Part shown: positions 24,455 through 33,769 of the stretch, piece by piece
Layout of the letters: every line of letters starts with the position of its first letter
How positions within the stretch are numbered: the first letter of the stretch is position 1
Source: Streptomyces sp. A 4/2
GTDB taxonomy: Bacteria; Actinomycetota; Actinomycetes; Streptomycetales; Streptomycetaceae
DNA length: 64,000 nucleotides
NCBI RefSeq assembly: GCF_940670765.1
Contig: NZ_CALNVW010000002.1
Span: 310,001-374,000 of the forward strand
Reading direction: 5' to 3'
The notes under the pieces: model-generated
Databases searched by the model: none
Seen by the model: only the letters and a program-made list of their open reading frames with translations
Told to the model about the DNA's origin: nothing
Program-made: the position numbers and the translations under genes

Positions 24455-25177
24455 GTGGAGCTTCAGGGCCTGCACGGGCAGGTGGTCGACCGGATCGGCC
24501 AGTCGCTCGCGGCGGACGAGATCCGTGCGGGTGAGGTGCTGCGCCTGGAGGACGTACAGGAGCGGTACGGCGTCTCCCGCACCGTGGCCCGCGAGGCCGT
24601 ACGGGTCCTGGAGTCGAAGCGGGTCGTCACCAGCCGCCCCCGCGTCGGCATCACCGTCCGGCCGCTGGCCGACTGGAACCTGTACGACCCCCAGGTCATC
24701 CGCTGGCGTCTGGCGTCCCCGCGCCGCGCGACACAACTGCGCGAACTGGCCGAACTGCGGGCCGCGGTGGAGCCCTCGGCTGCCGCGCTGGCCGCAACGG
24801 GCGCCGACGACGCGGCCAGGCGGGCCCTGAACGCGCACGCCCAGGCCATGGCGGGCGCGGCCCGCGCCGGGGACAGCCGGGCATTCATCGCCGCCGACGC
24901 GGCGTTCCACCGGGAACTGCTCACCGCGTCGGGCAACGGCATGTTCGCCCAGCTCTCCGAGGTCACCGAGGAGTTGCTGGTGGCCCGGCGCGATCTGCTG
25001 CTGATGCCCGACCAGGTGGACCTGGCGGCCGTGCGCAGGCACCAGGAAGTGGCCGACGCGATCGCCGAGGGACGCGCCGCCGACGCGGCCCTCGCCGTGG
25101 GCACGGTCGTGGACGCCGCCCGCAGCGAGGTCGAGAAGCTCCTGCACGGCAGCTCGGCCTGCGCCCTGGGCGGCTGA
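24455..25177 (+). CDS. GntR-family regulator, FCD subgroup
   Basis: A 240-residue repressor with an N-terminal winged helix (about residues 5-70; EDVQERYGVSRTVAREAVRVLESKRVV) and a C-terminal FCD ligand domain in which metal-binding residues appear in AADAAFHRELL and VRRHQEVADAI. It starts with GTG after GGGGAA. As last gene of the sugar-acid operon it probably autoregulates the operon and responds to an intermediate such as KDG or KDPG. The gap after it (25178-25295) holds short GGGAC-type repeats but no gene. Confidence 0.9.
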   Translation: MELQGLHGQVVDRIGQSLAADEIRAGEVLRLEDVQERYGVSRTVAREAVRVLESKRVVTSRPRVGITVRPLADWNLYDPQVIRWRLASPRRATQLRELAELRAAVEPSAAALAATGADDAARRALNAHAQAMAGAARAGDSRAFIAADAAFHRELLTASGNGMFAQLSEVTEELLVARRDLLLMPDQVDLAAVRRHQEVADAIAEGRAADAALAVGTVVDAARSEVEKLLHGSSACALGG

Positions 25178-25295
25178 CGGACGGGACGGGCGGGACGGGC
25201 GGGACCGGCGGCCCGGACGGGCCCTACGACCGCACCCGTTTCCTGCGGCTGCGCCCCTTTCTCGTGGCTGCACCTTTCCCGTGCCTGCACCTTTC

Positions 25296-26402
25296 CTACG
25301 ACTGCGCGCCCTCCGCGATGGCTGACGTCACCTCCGCCACCCGTTCCGTCTCCTCCTGGGCGAACCGCTCCTGGTCGAGCCGCTCCGCTATCTCCTCGTC
25401 CTGGGTCATCAGCAGGTCCAGGTTGGAGTCGCCCATCTCGAAGACGCCCATGTCGAGATACGCCTTCTGCAGGCGCTCGCCCCACAGACCGATGTCCTTG
25501 ACGCACGGCACTATCCGGCTGAACAGCAGCTGACGGAAGAGGTGCAGGAACTCGGACTGCTCGGAGAGCTCCTCGGCCTCCTTCTTCGGTATGCCGAAGT
25601 TCTCCAGGACCTCCACGCCGCGCAGCCGGTCGCGCATCAAGTAGCAGCCCTCGATGACGAATTCCTCGCGTTCGCGCAGCTCGGCGTCGGTCAGCTGCTT
25701 GTAGTAGTCGCGCAGGGCCATCCGCCCGAAGGCCACGTGCCGGGCCTCGTCCTGCATGACGTACGCCAGGATCTGCTTGGGCAGCGGCTTGTCCGTGGTG
25801 TCGCGGATCATGCCGAACGCGGCGAGCGCGAGGCCCTCGATGAGGACCTGCATGCCCAGGTACGGCATGTCCCAGCGGGAGTCGCGCAGGGTGTCGCCGA
25901 GCAGGGCCTGGAGGTTGTCGTTGACCGGGTAGAGCATCCCGAGCTTCTCGTGCAGGAAGCGGCCGTATATCTCGGCGTGCCGGGCCTCGTCCATGGTCTG
26001 GGTGGCCGAGTAGAACTTCGCGTCCAGGTCGGGCGCGGACTCCACGATCCGGGCGGCGCACACCATCGCGCCCTGTTCACCGTGCAGGAACTGGCTGAAC
26101 TGCCAGGACGTGTAGTGCTTGCGCAGCTCGCCCCGGTCGCGGTCGGTCATCTTCGCCCAGTGCGGCGTGCCGTACAGCGTCAGCGCCTCGTCGGGGGTGC
26201 CGAGCGGATCGTAGGGGTCCACTTCCAGGGACCAGTCGATCCGCTTCGCGCCGTCCCACTGTTTGTCCTTGCCCTTCTGGTAGAGGGCGAGCAGGCGGTC
26301 GCGGCCGTCGTCGTACTCCCAGCTGAAGCGGGCCGAACCGGACGCGGGTATCTGCCAGTTGGGTTCGACGGGGCCGTTGGTGTAGAGCTCATGCGTCGAC
26401 AT
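25296..26402 (-). CDS. Ferritin-like diiron protein
   Basis: A 368-residue protein of the ferritin-like superfamily. Diiron ligands are visible as E in FLHGEQGAMV, DEARHAEIY (E..H), E in LIEGLALAAF, and a second DEARHVAFG. This four-helix pattern fits ribonucleotide-reductase-R2-like oxidases and oxygenases. The start is uncertain: ATG 26402 (MSTHELYTNG) or GTG 26417; neither has a clear ribosome site, and a TTGACC sequence at about -35 on this strand makes a leaderless transcript plausible. It is divergent from an AurF-like diiron gene starting at 26493, so two diiron enzymes share a control region of about 90 bases. Confidence 0.8.
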   Translation of the reverse strand: MSTHELYTNGPVEPNWQIPASGSARFSWEYDDGRDRLLALYQKGKDKQWDGAKRIDWSLEVDPYDPLGTPDEALTLYGTPHWAKMTDRDRGELRKHYTSWQFSQFLHGEQGAMVCAARIVESAPDLDAKFYSATQTMDEARHAEIYGRFLHEKLGMLYPVNDNLQALLGDTLRDSRWDMPYLGMQVLIEGLALAAFGMIRDTTDKPLPKQILAYVMQDEARHVAFGRMALRDYYKQLTDAELREREEFVIEGCYLMRDRLRGVEVLENFGIPKKEAEELSEQSEFLHLFRQLLFSRIVPCVKDIGLWGERLQKAYLDMGVFEMGDSNLDLLMTQDEEIAERLDQERFAQEETERVAEVTSAIAEGAQS

Positions 26403-26492
26403 ACTTGGCAGGCTCACACGTTGGTAGACGCCGGGTCAACAAGTCGCGCACAAGGGATTGACTCACCTTACTGACAAGCCGTCTCATAAGAG

Positions 26493-27464
26493 ATGACCAC
26501 CGGTAACCCCAAGCGCGAGGTGCCCTCAGAGATGACCACAGCGACCGAACGCGAAGTGCTCCGCGACGCCCTCGGCCTGCTCAGGGACCGTGAACAGGTC
26601 GCCGAGCGGCTCCTCGAATCGTCCGCGAAGCACTCCTTCGACCCCGACAAGGAACTGGACTGGGAGGCACCGGTCGAGGACGGCAAGTGGTTCTGGCCGC
26701 CGGAGCTGGTCTCGCTCTACGACACCCCGCTCTGGCGCCGGATGTCCGAGGACCAGCGGATGGACCTCGCCCGGCACGAGGCGGCCTCGCTGGCCTCACT
26801 AGGCATCTGGTTCGAGATCATCCTGATGCAGCTGCTGGTCCGGCACATCTACGACAAGTCGGTGACCAGCAACCACGTCCGCTACGCGCTCACCGAGATA
26901 GCCGACGAGTGCCGGCACTCCATGATGTTCGCCCGGATGATCCAGAAGGGCGGCGCACCCTCGTACCCGGTCCCGCGGATGTACCACAACCTGGCGCGGG
27001 TCCTCAAGACCGTGTCCACCACGCCGGGTTCCTTCGCCGCGACCCTGCTGGGCGAGGAGATCCTCGACTACATGCAGCGACTCACCTTCCCCGACGAGCG
27101 GGTACAGACCCTGGTGCGCGGCGTGACCCGCATCCATGTGGTCGAGGAGGCGCGCCATGTCCGGTACGCCCGCGAGGAGTTGCGCCGCCAGATGGTCACG
27201 GCCCCGCGCTGGGAACAGCACTTCACCCGGGTCAGCTGCGGCGAGGCGGCCCGGGTCTTCTCCACCTGCTTCATCAACCCGCAGGTGTACACGAACGTCG
27301 GCCTGGACCGCCGCGAGGCCGTCACCCAGGTCAAGGCCAGCGGCCACCGCGCCGAGGTGATGCAGAGCGGCGCGAAGCGGCTGACCGACTTCCTGGACGA
27401 CATCGGCGTACTCCAGGGGGTGGGCCGCAGGCTGTGGGTGAGTTCGGGGCTGCTGGCGGGGTAG
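26493..27464 (+). CDS. AurF-like diiron oxygenase
   Basis: A 323-residue protein resembling the p-aminobenzoate N-oxygenase AurF family of non-haem diiron enzymes. Likely iron ligands are E in SLGIWFEIILMQ, DECRHSMMF, E in LGEEILDYMQR, and HVVEEARHVRYA. Such enzymes hydroxylate amines or act as fatty-acid-like oxygenases. An alternative start is Met14 (26532). It is divergent from another diiron protein; no biosynthetic cluster surrounds the pair, so a substrate is not suggested. Confidence 0.82.
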   Translation: MTTGNPKREVPSEMTTATEREVLRDALGLLRDREQVAERLLESSAKHSFDPDKELDWEAPVEDGKWFWPPELVSLYDTPLWRRMSEDQRMDLARHEAASLASLGIWFEIILMQLLVRHIYDKSVTSNHVRYALTEIADECRHSMMFARMIQKGGAPSYPVPRMYHNLARVLKTVSTTPGSFAATLLGEEILDYMQRLTFPDERVQTLVRGVTRIHVVEEARHVRYAREELRRQMVTAPRWEQHFTRVSCGEAARVFSTCFINPQVYTNVGLDRREAVTQVKASGHRAEVMQSGAKRLTDFLDDIGVLQGVGRRLWVSSGLLAG

Positions 27465-27754
27465 GGGGCGCTGGGTACCGCTGACGTGAGGTCAATTTTC
27501 GGCCAATCTCATCCAGGATCCCACATCTTTTTCACAGGTCCCACACAGGTAATCCCCAGTGTCTGCCCCGGAGTTACGCGTCCTCGGAGATCTATCGGTT
27601 CGCTGACGCGTTCGAGTCAGCACCATGGTTGCCTCTTGTAGCACCCCGTTGGCCTGTGTCTATGGTGCGTGCCGCCCCTCGGCGGGGATCGCGACCACAC
27701 CCCGCCGGTGGCGTTGACCGGACTGGCATGCCCGGGTGCCGCACAGCACCTACC

Positions 27755-27778
27755 GGCCCGCTGATTGCTCAGCGGGCC
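27755..27778. terminator. Perfect hairpin upstream of the toxin gene
   Basis: A 10-bp perfect stem GGCCCGCTGA / TCAGCGGGCC with a TTGC loop, 48 bases before the toxin gene start, followed by a T/C-rich stretch. It could terminate read-through or act as an attenuator in the toxin leader. The remainder of the 360-base gap (27465-27826) shows smaller GC hairpins (about 27675-27690) but no gene. Confidence 0.55.
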
Positions 27779-27826
27779 GTTCTGCTTCCCTTCGGCGTGC
27801 CCTTCGCCTTCAGAAGGGATCCTCCG

Positions 27827-30800
27827 ATGCACCCAAGGCCACGGTTCCGCATGCCCGGATTTCGAAGATCCGGCATCCTGACCCCCGTCATCACGTCCGT
27901 GGCCGCCCTGGCCGTTCTCGGCGGGCCGGCCGTCCGGCCCGAGTTGACGGATCTCGGACGGGATGCCGCGTCGGCGAGTGACTCGTACGACTGGTACGAG
28001 GACACGGCTGCCGAGCAGTTGCGCCAGGACGAGTGCCTGATGGGCGATGTGCTGCGGCTGGGCGGGCCCTCCATGGCCCAGACCGCGCAGGGTGGCCTCA
28101 ACCAGCCTGCGGACGCGCTCCATGCTCTGGCCAACCGGGAGTACTGGGAGAAGACCCCGCTTGCGGACGCGTACGCGGCGGACCGGGACGCGGCGAGCAA
28201 GGAGATGGACGCTCTCAGCGCTCTCCAGGATGGCTGGCAGAAGCCACTTTCAGGGCTGGAGAATCCGGCCGGCTTCACCAACGCCGACTTCCACTGGCCC
28301 CCGGGGTCGCCGGGTGACGGGAAGCAGGACTTCTACGATCAGACCGGTCTGGGCCAGTGGGTCGCCGACCGCTTCTGGAAGGACGAGGACGGCTTCTACG
28401 AGGACTCCACCCCTGCGGCTGACGGAAAGACCCTCAAGGCCGTTGACGCCGTGGGCACTCCGCTCTACGGGAAGAACCCCGACCCCACCGGTCTGTCACC
28501 GGACGAGTGGAACCGTGCCGTTGCCGAACATGACGCTTTCAAGTGGTTGCACGGATTCACGTCCGAGAACGCGGGTGCGGACAACGCTCGTATCTTTCTT
28601 GCGTCCGGCGGCTTCCCGCGCACGGCTCCGCAGCCGGGCACCGCGGAGTACCGGATCGCGGTCGAGGACCTGAAGACCCGGTTCGCCGGGTGCGCGTGGC
28701 GTGACCCGATCGATCCGGACAAGGTCCTCGGCGGCATCACGGCCACCGCAGCCACGGAGTGGCAGCAGGAGATCGCCTCCCAGCAGGTGCAGCGCAACCA
28801 GATCCTGGACGCGAACACCGGCGCCACAAAGGCTCTTGCTTCCGGGGCGAAGGCGCTGGGCGAGCTGCTGGGACACTCGTGGGCCGCCGACCATCTTGCC
28901 CGCTGGCAGGACTACTGGTCGCCGGGAGGTGCCGGTGGATCGGTGACGCGCCGGCAGTGATCGAGGTACACGCGGCCAAGGGCATGTGCCTGGACGTGCA
29001 GAGCGCCGCGAAGGCCGATGGCACCCCGGTCCAGGTGTACACGTGCAACGGGTCGGCAGCGCAGGAGTGGCAGGTCTACGGGGACGACCTGGGATTTCAC
29101 CTGCGGAACGTGAACTCCATGAAGTGCCTCGACGTGAACGGAAACGCCGCGGTCAATGGCACGAAGATCCAGATCTGGGGCTGCCACAGCAATCCGGCGC
29201 AGACGTGGGAGTACAACCTTCGGGCCACCACGAGTCTGAAGAACGTGGGCACCGGCAAGTGCCTCGATCTGCACACGTTCGACAAGGGCCTCGACGCGCA
29301 GCTGTACACGTGCAACAACACCGCTGCGCAGCAGTTCGACATCAAGCCGTCCGGACACACCGGTGAGGTTCTGCCGAAGGCTCAGTTCGACAAGGCGGCG
29401 AAGGGCGTCGCGGACACCCAGGCAGGGGCGAAGAAGCAGCTCGCTCTCCTCAAGGAGCAGGCAGCGGCAGCGAAGAAGGCCGCCACCGACTCGGACGCCG
29501 CCGAGCAGGCGGCCTACGCCGTCGCCGACGCCAACGGCGCTCCTCGGGGCCGTGGTCTGCTGGTGGGCCAGCAGAAAGCGCAGGTCACCCAAGGGGCGTC
29601 TGCCGCCCTGGACGCGATGGTGAAGGCGGGCGAGACGGCCGAGGCCGCCACCCGCGCATCCGGTGGGGACAGTGAGACCGTCGCGCAGCGCGCGCTGGCT
29701 CAGGCCGCGCAGGTGAAGACGGAGTTCCGCAAGGAAGCGGCGCACAGCGCCGAGTTGCAGGCGAAGGCCGCAGCAGATGCGGCGAAGGTCCACCGCGACA
29801 ACGCGAAGAAGGACAAGGAGGAGGCCGAGGCCAAGCTCGCCGAGTCCCTGAAGGCGGAGAGCGACGCCAAGACGGCTGCCGCTGACGCGCACGCGAAGCG
29901 GCTGGCCGCCGAGGCCGAGGAGCAGACGGCCAAGGCGGAGAAGGAGACGGCCGCCGCCAAGCAGGCCGAGGCCGCACAGCACAAGAAGAACGCCGAGGGC
30001 GAGGCGACCAAGGCGAAGGACGCCAAGGACAAGGCCGAAGCCTCCGAAGCCACTGCCGTCGCGAAGAAGAACGACGCGGTCGAAGCCCGCGACAATGCCA
30101 AGGCCAAGCGTGATGACGCGTGGGAGGCCGAGCAGAAGGCCGACGCGGTCCGCGCGAAGGCGGACGCGAAGGACGCCTACGCCGATTCTCTGGACTCGGG
30201 CGAGGCAGCAGATGCTGCCCGCAGTGCTGCCGATGACGCGGACAAGCACGCGGACGACGCCGAAGCAGCCGCAGGAAGGGCTCGTTCCGAGGCCGACGCC
30301 GCAACCACGGCAGCTGCGGACGCGGACGCCGCGGCCACCCGCGCCGAGGCGGCAGCCAAGCGTTCCCGCGCCGACGCGGACGGAGCGCAAGCGGCGAAGG
30401 TGAAGGCCGACGCCGCGGTCAAGACCGCGACCAGCGCCGCGGCCGACGCGATCGAGGCCGCCAAGCACGCCGCCTCCGAGGCGAAGACGGCAGTCGAACT
30501 CGCAGACGCCGCCGAAGCACAGGCCAAGACCGCCAAGTCCCATGCGGACACAGCGAACAAGGAGGCAGGCAAGGCGCTGGCGGCAGCGGCGAAAGCCGCC
30601 GGTTTCGCGCATGTCACCGCCCAGGCAGCCGAAGACGCCGGGAACGCAGCCGCGCAGGTCGCCGAACCCGCGAACGATGCCATCCAGCTCGGCTCCCCCT
30701 ACATCACCACCGACTCGGCGGCAGGCCTGGTCGTACTGACCGGGCAGGCTTCCAAGACGATCGCCGAGCAGCAGAAGGCCGTCGCCGACGCCCACGCCAA

Positions 30801-32724
30801 GAACGCACAGGAGGCAGCGGCCACCGCCAAGGCCCTCGCCGACCAGGCGCAGGGTGACACCAAGGCCGCCTACCAGTCCGCCGCCAACGCCGCCGGGTAT
30901 GCCGCTGACGCCCGCACGTATGCGAAGGATGCCCTCGGCTACGCCGCCGACGCCGCCAACGCCGCCGCCAAGGCCAGCGCGTCACTGGCCCGCACGGTCA
31001 CCTACGACAACCAGGCCACCGCCGACGCAGCAGCGGCCGACAAGGCAGCAGGAGGCGCCGAAGGCTACGCCAAGGACGCCCGCGATTCCGCCGACGCCGC
31101 CGAACTCGACGCGTCCGCCGCGCGCTCCGCCGCCGCCCAGGCCGAACAGGATGCCAAGGACGCGCGTGCAGCGGCCGACCGAGCCGACACCGCAGCGACC
31201 GAAGCCGAACAGGCCGCGAAGGACGCCGACAAGTACGCCAAGGATGCGCAGGAATCAGCCGACCGGGCCGAAAAGGCCGAGAAGGCCAAGCAGATCGACA
31301 CGGGCACCATCCCCGATACAGACGGCGGCTCCATCGGTAACACGTTCTACGTCATCGACCACATCGAGAAGGTCGGAGATCCGGAGGTCGTCAAGAAGAC
31401 AGCCAGCTGCGACAACATTATCGACAAGCTCTTCTACAAGGGCGACTGCACGATCACCGCGAATATCCGGTACAAGGCGATACTCGATCTTTACCTGTGC
31501 ACCGCACAGGACTTGGACGCGCAGAAGTTCACGTGCCCTTCCGGAGAGACGATCTATCTGGATCAGTTCCCGACCAAGGAACAGTCCCAGACGGTCACGC
31601 ACACCATCACGATCGCGGAATACCAGGAGAACATCGACCCGGTCGACATCCTCTTCGGCAGCTGGATCAAGTGCGCCCAGCTCTTGCCCGGCGGTGCGAG
31701 CGGCAGTTGGAGCGGCTGCGCCTGGGCTTCTCTCGACGTCGCTTCGCTGTTCGCGGGCAAGATCCTCCGGCCCATCGCGGACGCAATCAGGGCGGCCGAT
31801 GCCGCCGCCAGGACCGGCATCGGCTTCGCCGACGCCTACAACGGGCTACGCGCCCTCGGCCTGCCGAAAGACGCCATCGCAGGCGTCAGCAGGTCGGTGT
31901 TCCAGAGGCTGCGTTCCGCCTGTATGAAGGACAGCTTCCCCGCTGGAACGCGTGTGATGCTGGCCGGTGGAGCATCCAAGCCGATCGACATGATCAACCC
32001 CGGCGACCGTGTGCTCGCCACGGATCCGAACACCGGCATCACAGGCTCGGCGTCGGTCACGGCGACATTTTCTCATCCGGCAGACCGGCTCCTTCAGATC
32101 ACGCTTGCCGATGGCGAACAGATCCTGACCACTCCGGGGCACCGGATGTATGTGCCGGGACACAATTGGGTCAAGGCATCCGGCCTGCACGCGGGCGACT
32201 TTCTGCGTACTACCTCCGGCGCCGGGGACGAGGTCACCGGAATTCGCCCGATAACCACACCGCAGACTGTGTGGGACTTGAGCGTCGCCGACCTGCATAC
32301 CTTCTACGTACTCGCGGACAAGACCCCCGTACTCGTTCACAATATCAACTGCACAGATTACGCAAATATAGCGCCGAGCGGATTCGGAATCCTCGCCAGC
32401 ATCGACGAAGAAGGATACGTATCAATGGCCGTCAACAAGGGGCCAGGCACACCGAGCGGAGGTGAAATGTTCAACGCCGCCCTCGCACATTTCGGCGACA
32501 AGGTGAAGGGTTTCAAGGCATACTGGCAGGACGGCGGAGCCCTCAGCGACAACCTGAACTCCTTCAATAAGGCAATTCAGGAGGGTGCATCGCTCGAAGA
32601 GGCGGCACTTCGAAATACTTTCTCAGGGAAGATGTGCCAGAAAGCAGGCTTCACCAATGTGGAAATCACTGAACTACGGGGAATGCCGGGTCATTACACC
32701 AGCGTAGGCGTGAAATTCCACTAG
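27827..32724 (+). pseudogene. Polymorphic toxin: secreted, ricin-type lectin, coiled coil, HINT, C-terminal toxin; frame broken once
   Basis: A gene of about 1630 codons for a secreted toxin. Start ATG 27827 follows GAAGGG. Order of parts: signal peptide (hydrophobic ILTPVITSVAALAVLGG); an N-terminal domain rich in Trp/Asp to about 28930; a ricin-B-type beta-trefoil with three repeats (about 28957-29350; CLDV...QEW, CLDV...QTW, CLDL...QQF); a roughly 630-residue Ala/Lys/Asp/Glu coiled coil (29370-31290); a Cys-containing linker domain; a HINT autoprocessing domain; and a 126-residue toxin tip. The first frame stops at 28960, and the lectin continues in another frame. Moving one base near 28935-28945 joins SPGGAG to WIGDAPAVIEVHAAKG, so one indel (mutation or base-call error) splits the gene. 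Two small genes downstream are likely immunity genes. Confidence 0.75.
31921..32721 (+). other. HINT domain and C-terminal toxin tip of the polymorphic toxin
   Basis: The HINT (intein-like) module runs from Cys (TGT 31921) in ACMKDSFPAGTRVMLAGG through KPIDMINPGDRVLATD, LTTPGHRMYVPG and WDLSVADLHTFYVLAD to LVHN (Asn codon 32341-32343). Such modules cut at the terminal Asn and release the toxin tip. The tip (32344-32721, about 126 residues; begins INCTDYANIAPSG, ends YTSVGVKFH) contains NKGPGTPSGGEMFNAALAHFGDKVKGF and ASLEEAALRNTFSGK. I recognise this pattern from other polymorphic toxins but cannot assign an activity. The G+C content of the last 400 bases is clearly lower than in the coiled coil, as expected for an exchangeable toxin cassette. 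Confidence 0.75.
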
Positions 32725-32799
32725 CGAACCAGCTCGCGCGTACGAGATGGTGTACGCACAGCGGGACAAGACAGACCAGAACGAAAATACAGGTGCGAA

Positions 32800-33066
32800 A
32801 TGGACCAGCTAGAGAAAATTTCAGACGAACTGAAGGCAGCTCATGCCGAAGGGAAGAACCCTATAGAACTAGCACTACTTTCCAGAGGCAGGCTGGGTTC
32901 AGCGTTCGGCACCATCTCCTTCATTGCCTGCTTCCGGAGGGCTTTCGGCATTCCGCTGCCAGTCCTTCAGCGGGCGCAGGCATGGGAGCGGTTCGGGTGG
33001 GGTGAAGTGCACATTACTGACGAAGAATTCTCCGCGCTCCTCTCACCTTGGCTCACCGAACAGTGA
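32800..33066 (+). CDS. Probable immunity protein for the HINT-linked toxin
   Basis: An 88-residue, mostly helical acidic protein (MDQLEKISDELKAAHAEGK...; LSRGRLGSAFGTISFIACFRRAFGIPLPVLQRAQAWERFGWGE...; ISDEEF-like THITDEEFSALLSPWL). It lies 75 bases downstream of the toxin tip, the standard place for the cognate immunity gene, and has the same lower G+C. No named immunity family could be assigned. A stem-loop with a T-run follows at 33106. Confidence 0.65.
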   Translation: MDQLEKISDELKAAHAEGKNPIELALLSRGRLGSAFGTISFIACFRRAFGIPLPVLQRAQAWERFGWGEVHITDEEFSALLSPWLTEQ

Positions 33067-33105
33067 GCTTTTTCAACCTTGCCGTACAACGCCCCCAGCG
33101 GAAGC

Positions 33106-33135
33106 GGGAGTCTAAATTCCCAGAATTAGGCTCCC
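33106..33135 (+). terminator. Rho-independent terminator after the immunity gene
   Basis: GGGAGTCTAA / TTAGGCTCCC, a 10-bp stem with one G-U pair and a 10-base loop, followed by CCTTTTT (33136-33142). This is a classic intrinsic terminator, rare in this GC-rich genome. Confidence 0.75.
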
Positions 33136-33294
33136 CCTTTTTCGTGACGAGCACGCAAGTCACCTGGTCGGCCCCTTATTATCCCGGCATCGAGATTACG
33201 TCGAGGGGATTTTTGGAAAGTGCGCCAAGAAGGCCAGCCGGAGCATTTCCCCGCCCCCTGACATGCCAACAACAGGAAGAGAAGTAAAGGACGC

Positions 33295-33696
33295 ATGACC
33301 GAGCACGGATTCGATCTGCCGCCGAAAGCTCCGCCGGATGTCATCGCCCAGCGCAACGCACTGGGCGAAGAAGCGTGCCGCACACTAGCCCAAGCCGGAA
33401 TTCCTGTTTACCGGGGTGGCCACGAAGACGGGTCCGAAGAAAACGCTGGGGCGACGGTTCATGTGGATCCTTTCGTCACCGGCGGCGTGCTGGTGGAATG
33501 GCACACGGATACAGAACTGACAACTGCCGCTGTGAACTTTTTGGCGTGCGGAGTCGATCCTTCAGATCTGCCTTACGCGATTCGCCATTACGAAACCATG
33601 CGTGCATGCAGGACGCTCTTCTGGGAATCCTTACTTCGGCTGAATTCCAGGCTGAGAAGGCAGACAGGCACACCTACGGGACTGCGGTTTTCATAA
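33295..33696 (+). CDS. Second small protein in the toxin locus, possible orphan immunity protein
   Basis: A 133-residue protein with a good AAAGGA site. It is hydrophilic, with a central VHVDPFVTGGVLVEWHTDTELTTAAVNFL and a helical end (YAIRHYETMRACRTLFWESLLRLNSRL). No family was recognised. It is separated from the cognate immunity gene by a terminator and a 230-base gap without a gene. Toxin loci often carry extra immunity genes left from earlier toxin tips; this is an inference from position. Confidence 0.55.
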   Translation: MTEHGFDLPPKAPPDVIAQRNALGEEACRTLAQAGIPVYRGGHEDGSEENAGATVHVDPFVTGGVLVEWHTDTELTTAAVNFLACGVDPSDLPYAIRHYETMRACRTLFWESLLRLNSRLRRQTGTPTGLRFS

Positions 33697-33721
33697 AGAA
33701 CTCCCGGCCCTGACCCAATTT

Positions 33722-33765
33722 GTCATGCCTCGCCGCGCGCCGTACTGGTAGCGGCGAGGCATGAC
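33722..33765. terminator. Bidirectional terminator, 15-bp perfect stem
   Basis: GTCATGCCTCGCCGC (33722-33736) pairs exactly with 33751-33765 around a 14-base loop. It lies between the convergent small gene (ends 33696) and the PobA-like gene (ends 33770). Confidence 0.8.
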
Positions 33766-33769
33766 GCGG

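Noticed and set aside
27640..27780. tRNA or structured RNA gene upstream of the toxin
   Set aside because: Several GC hairpins occur but no cloverleaf, T-loop or CCA-like end could be built.
28912..30795. A 627-codon minus-strand frame opposite the toxin coiled coil
   Set aside because: Leu/Gly/Arg repeats are the reverse complement of the Ala-rich heptads; no domain or start signal.
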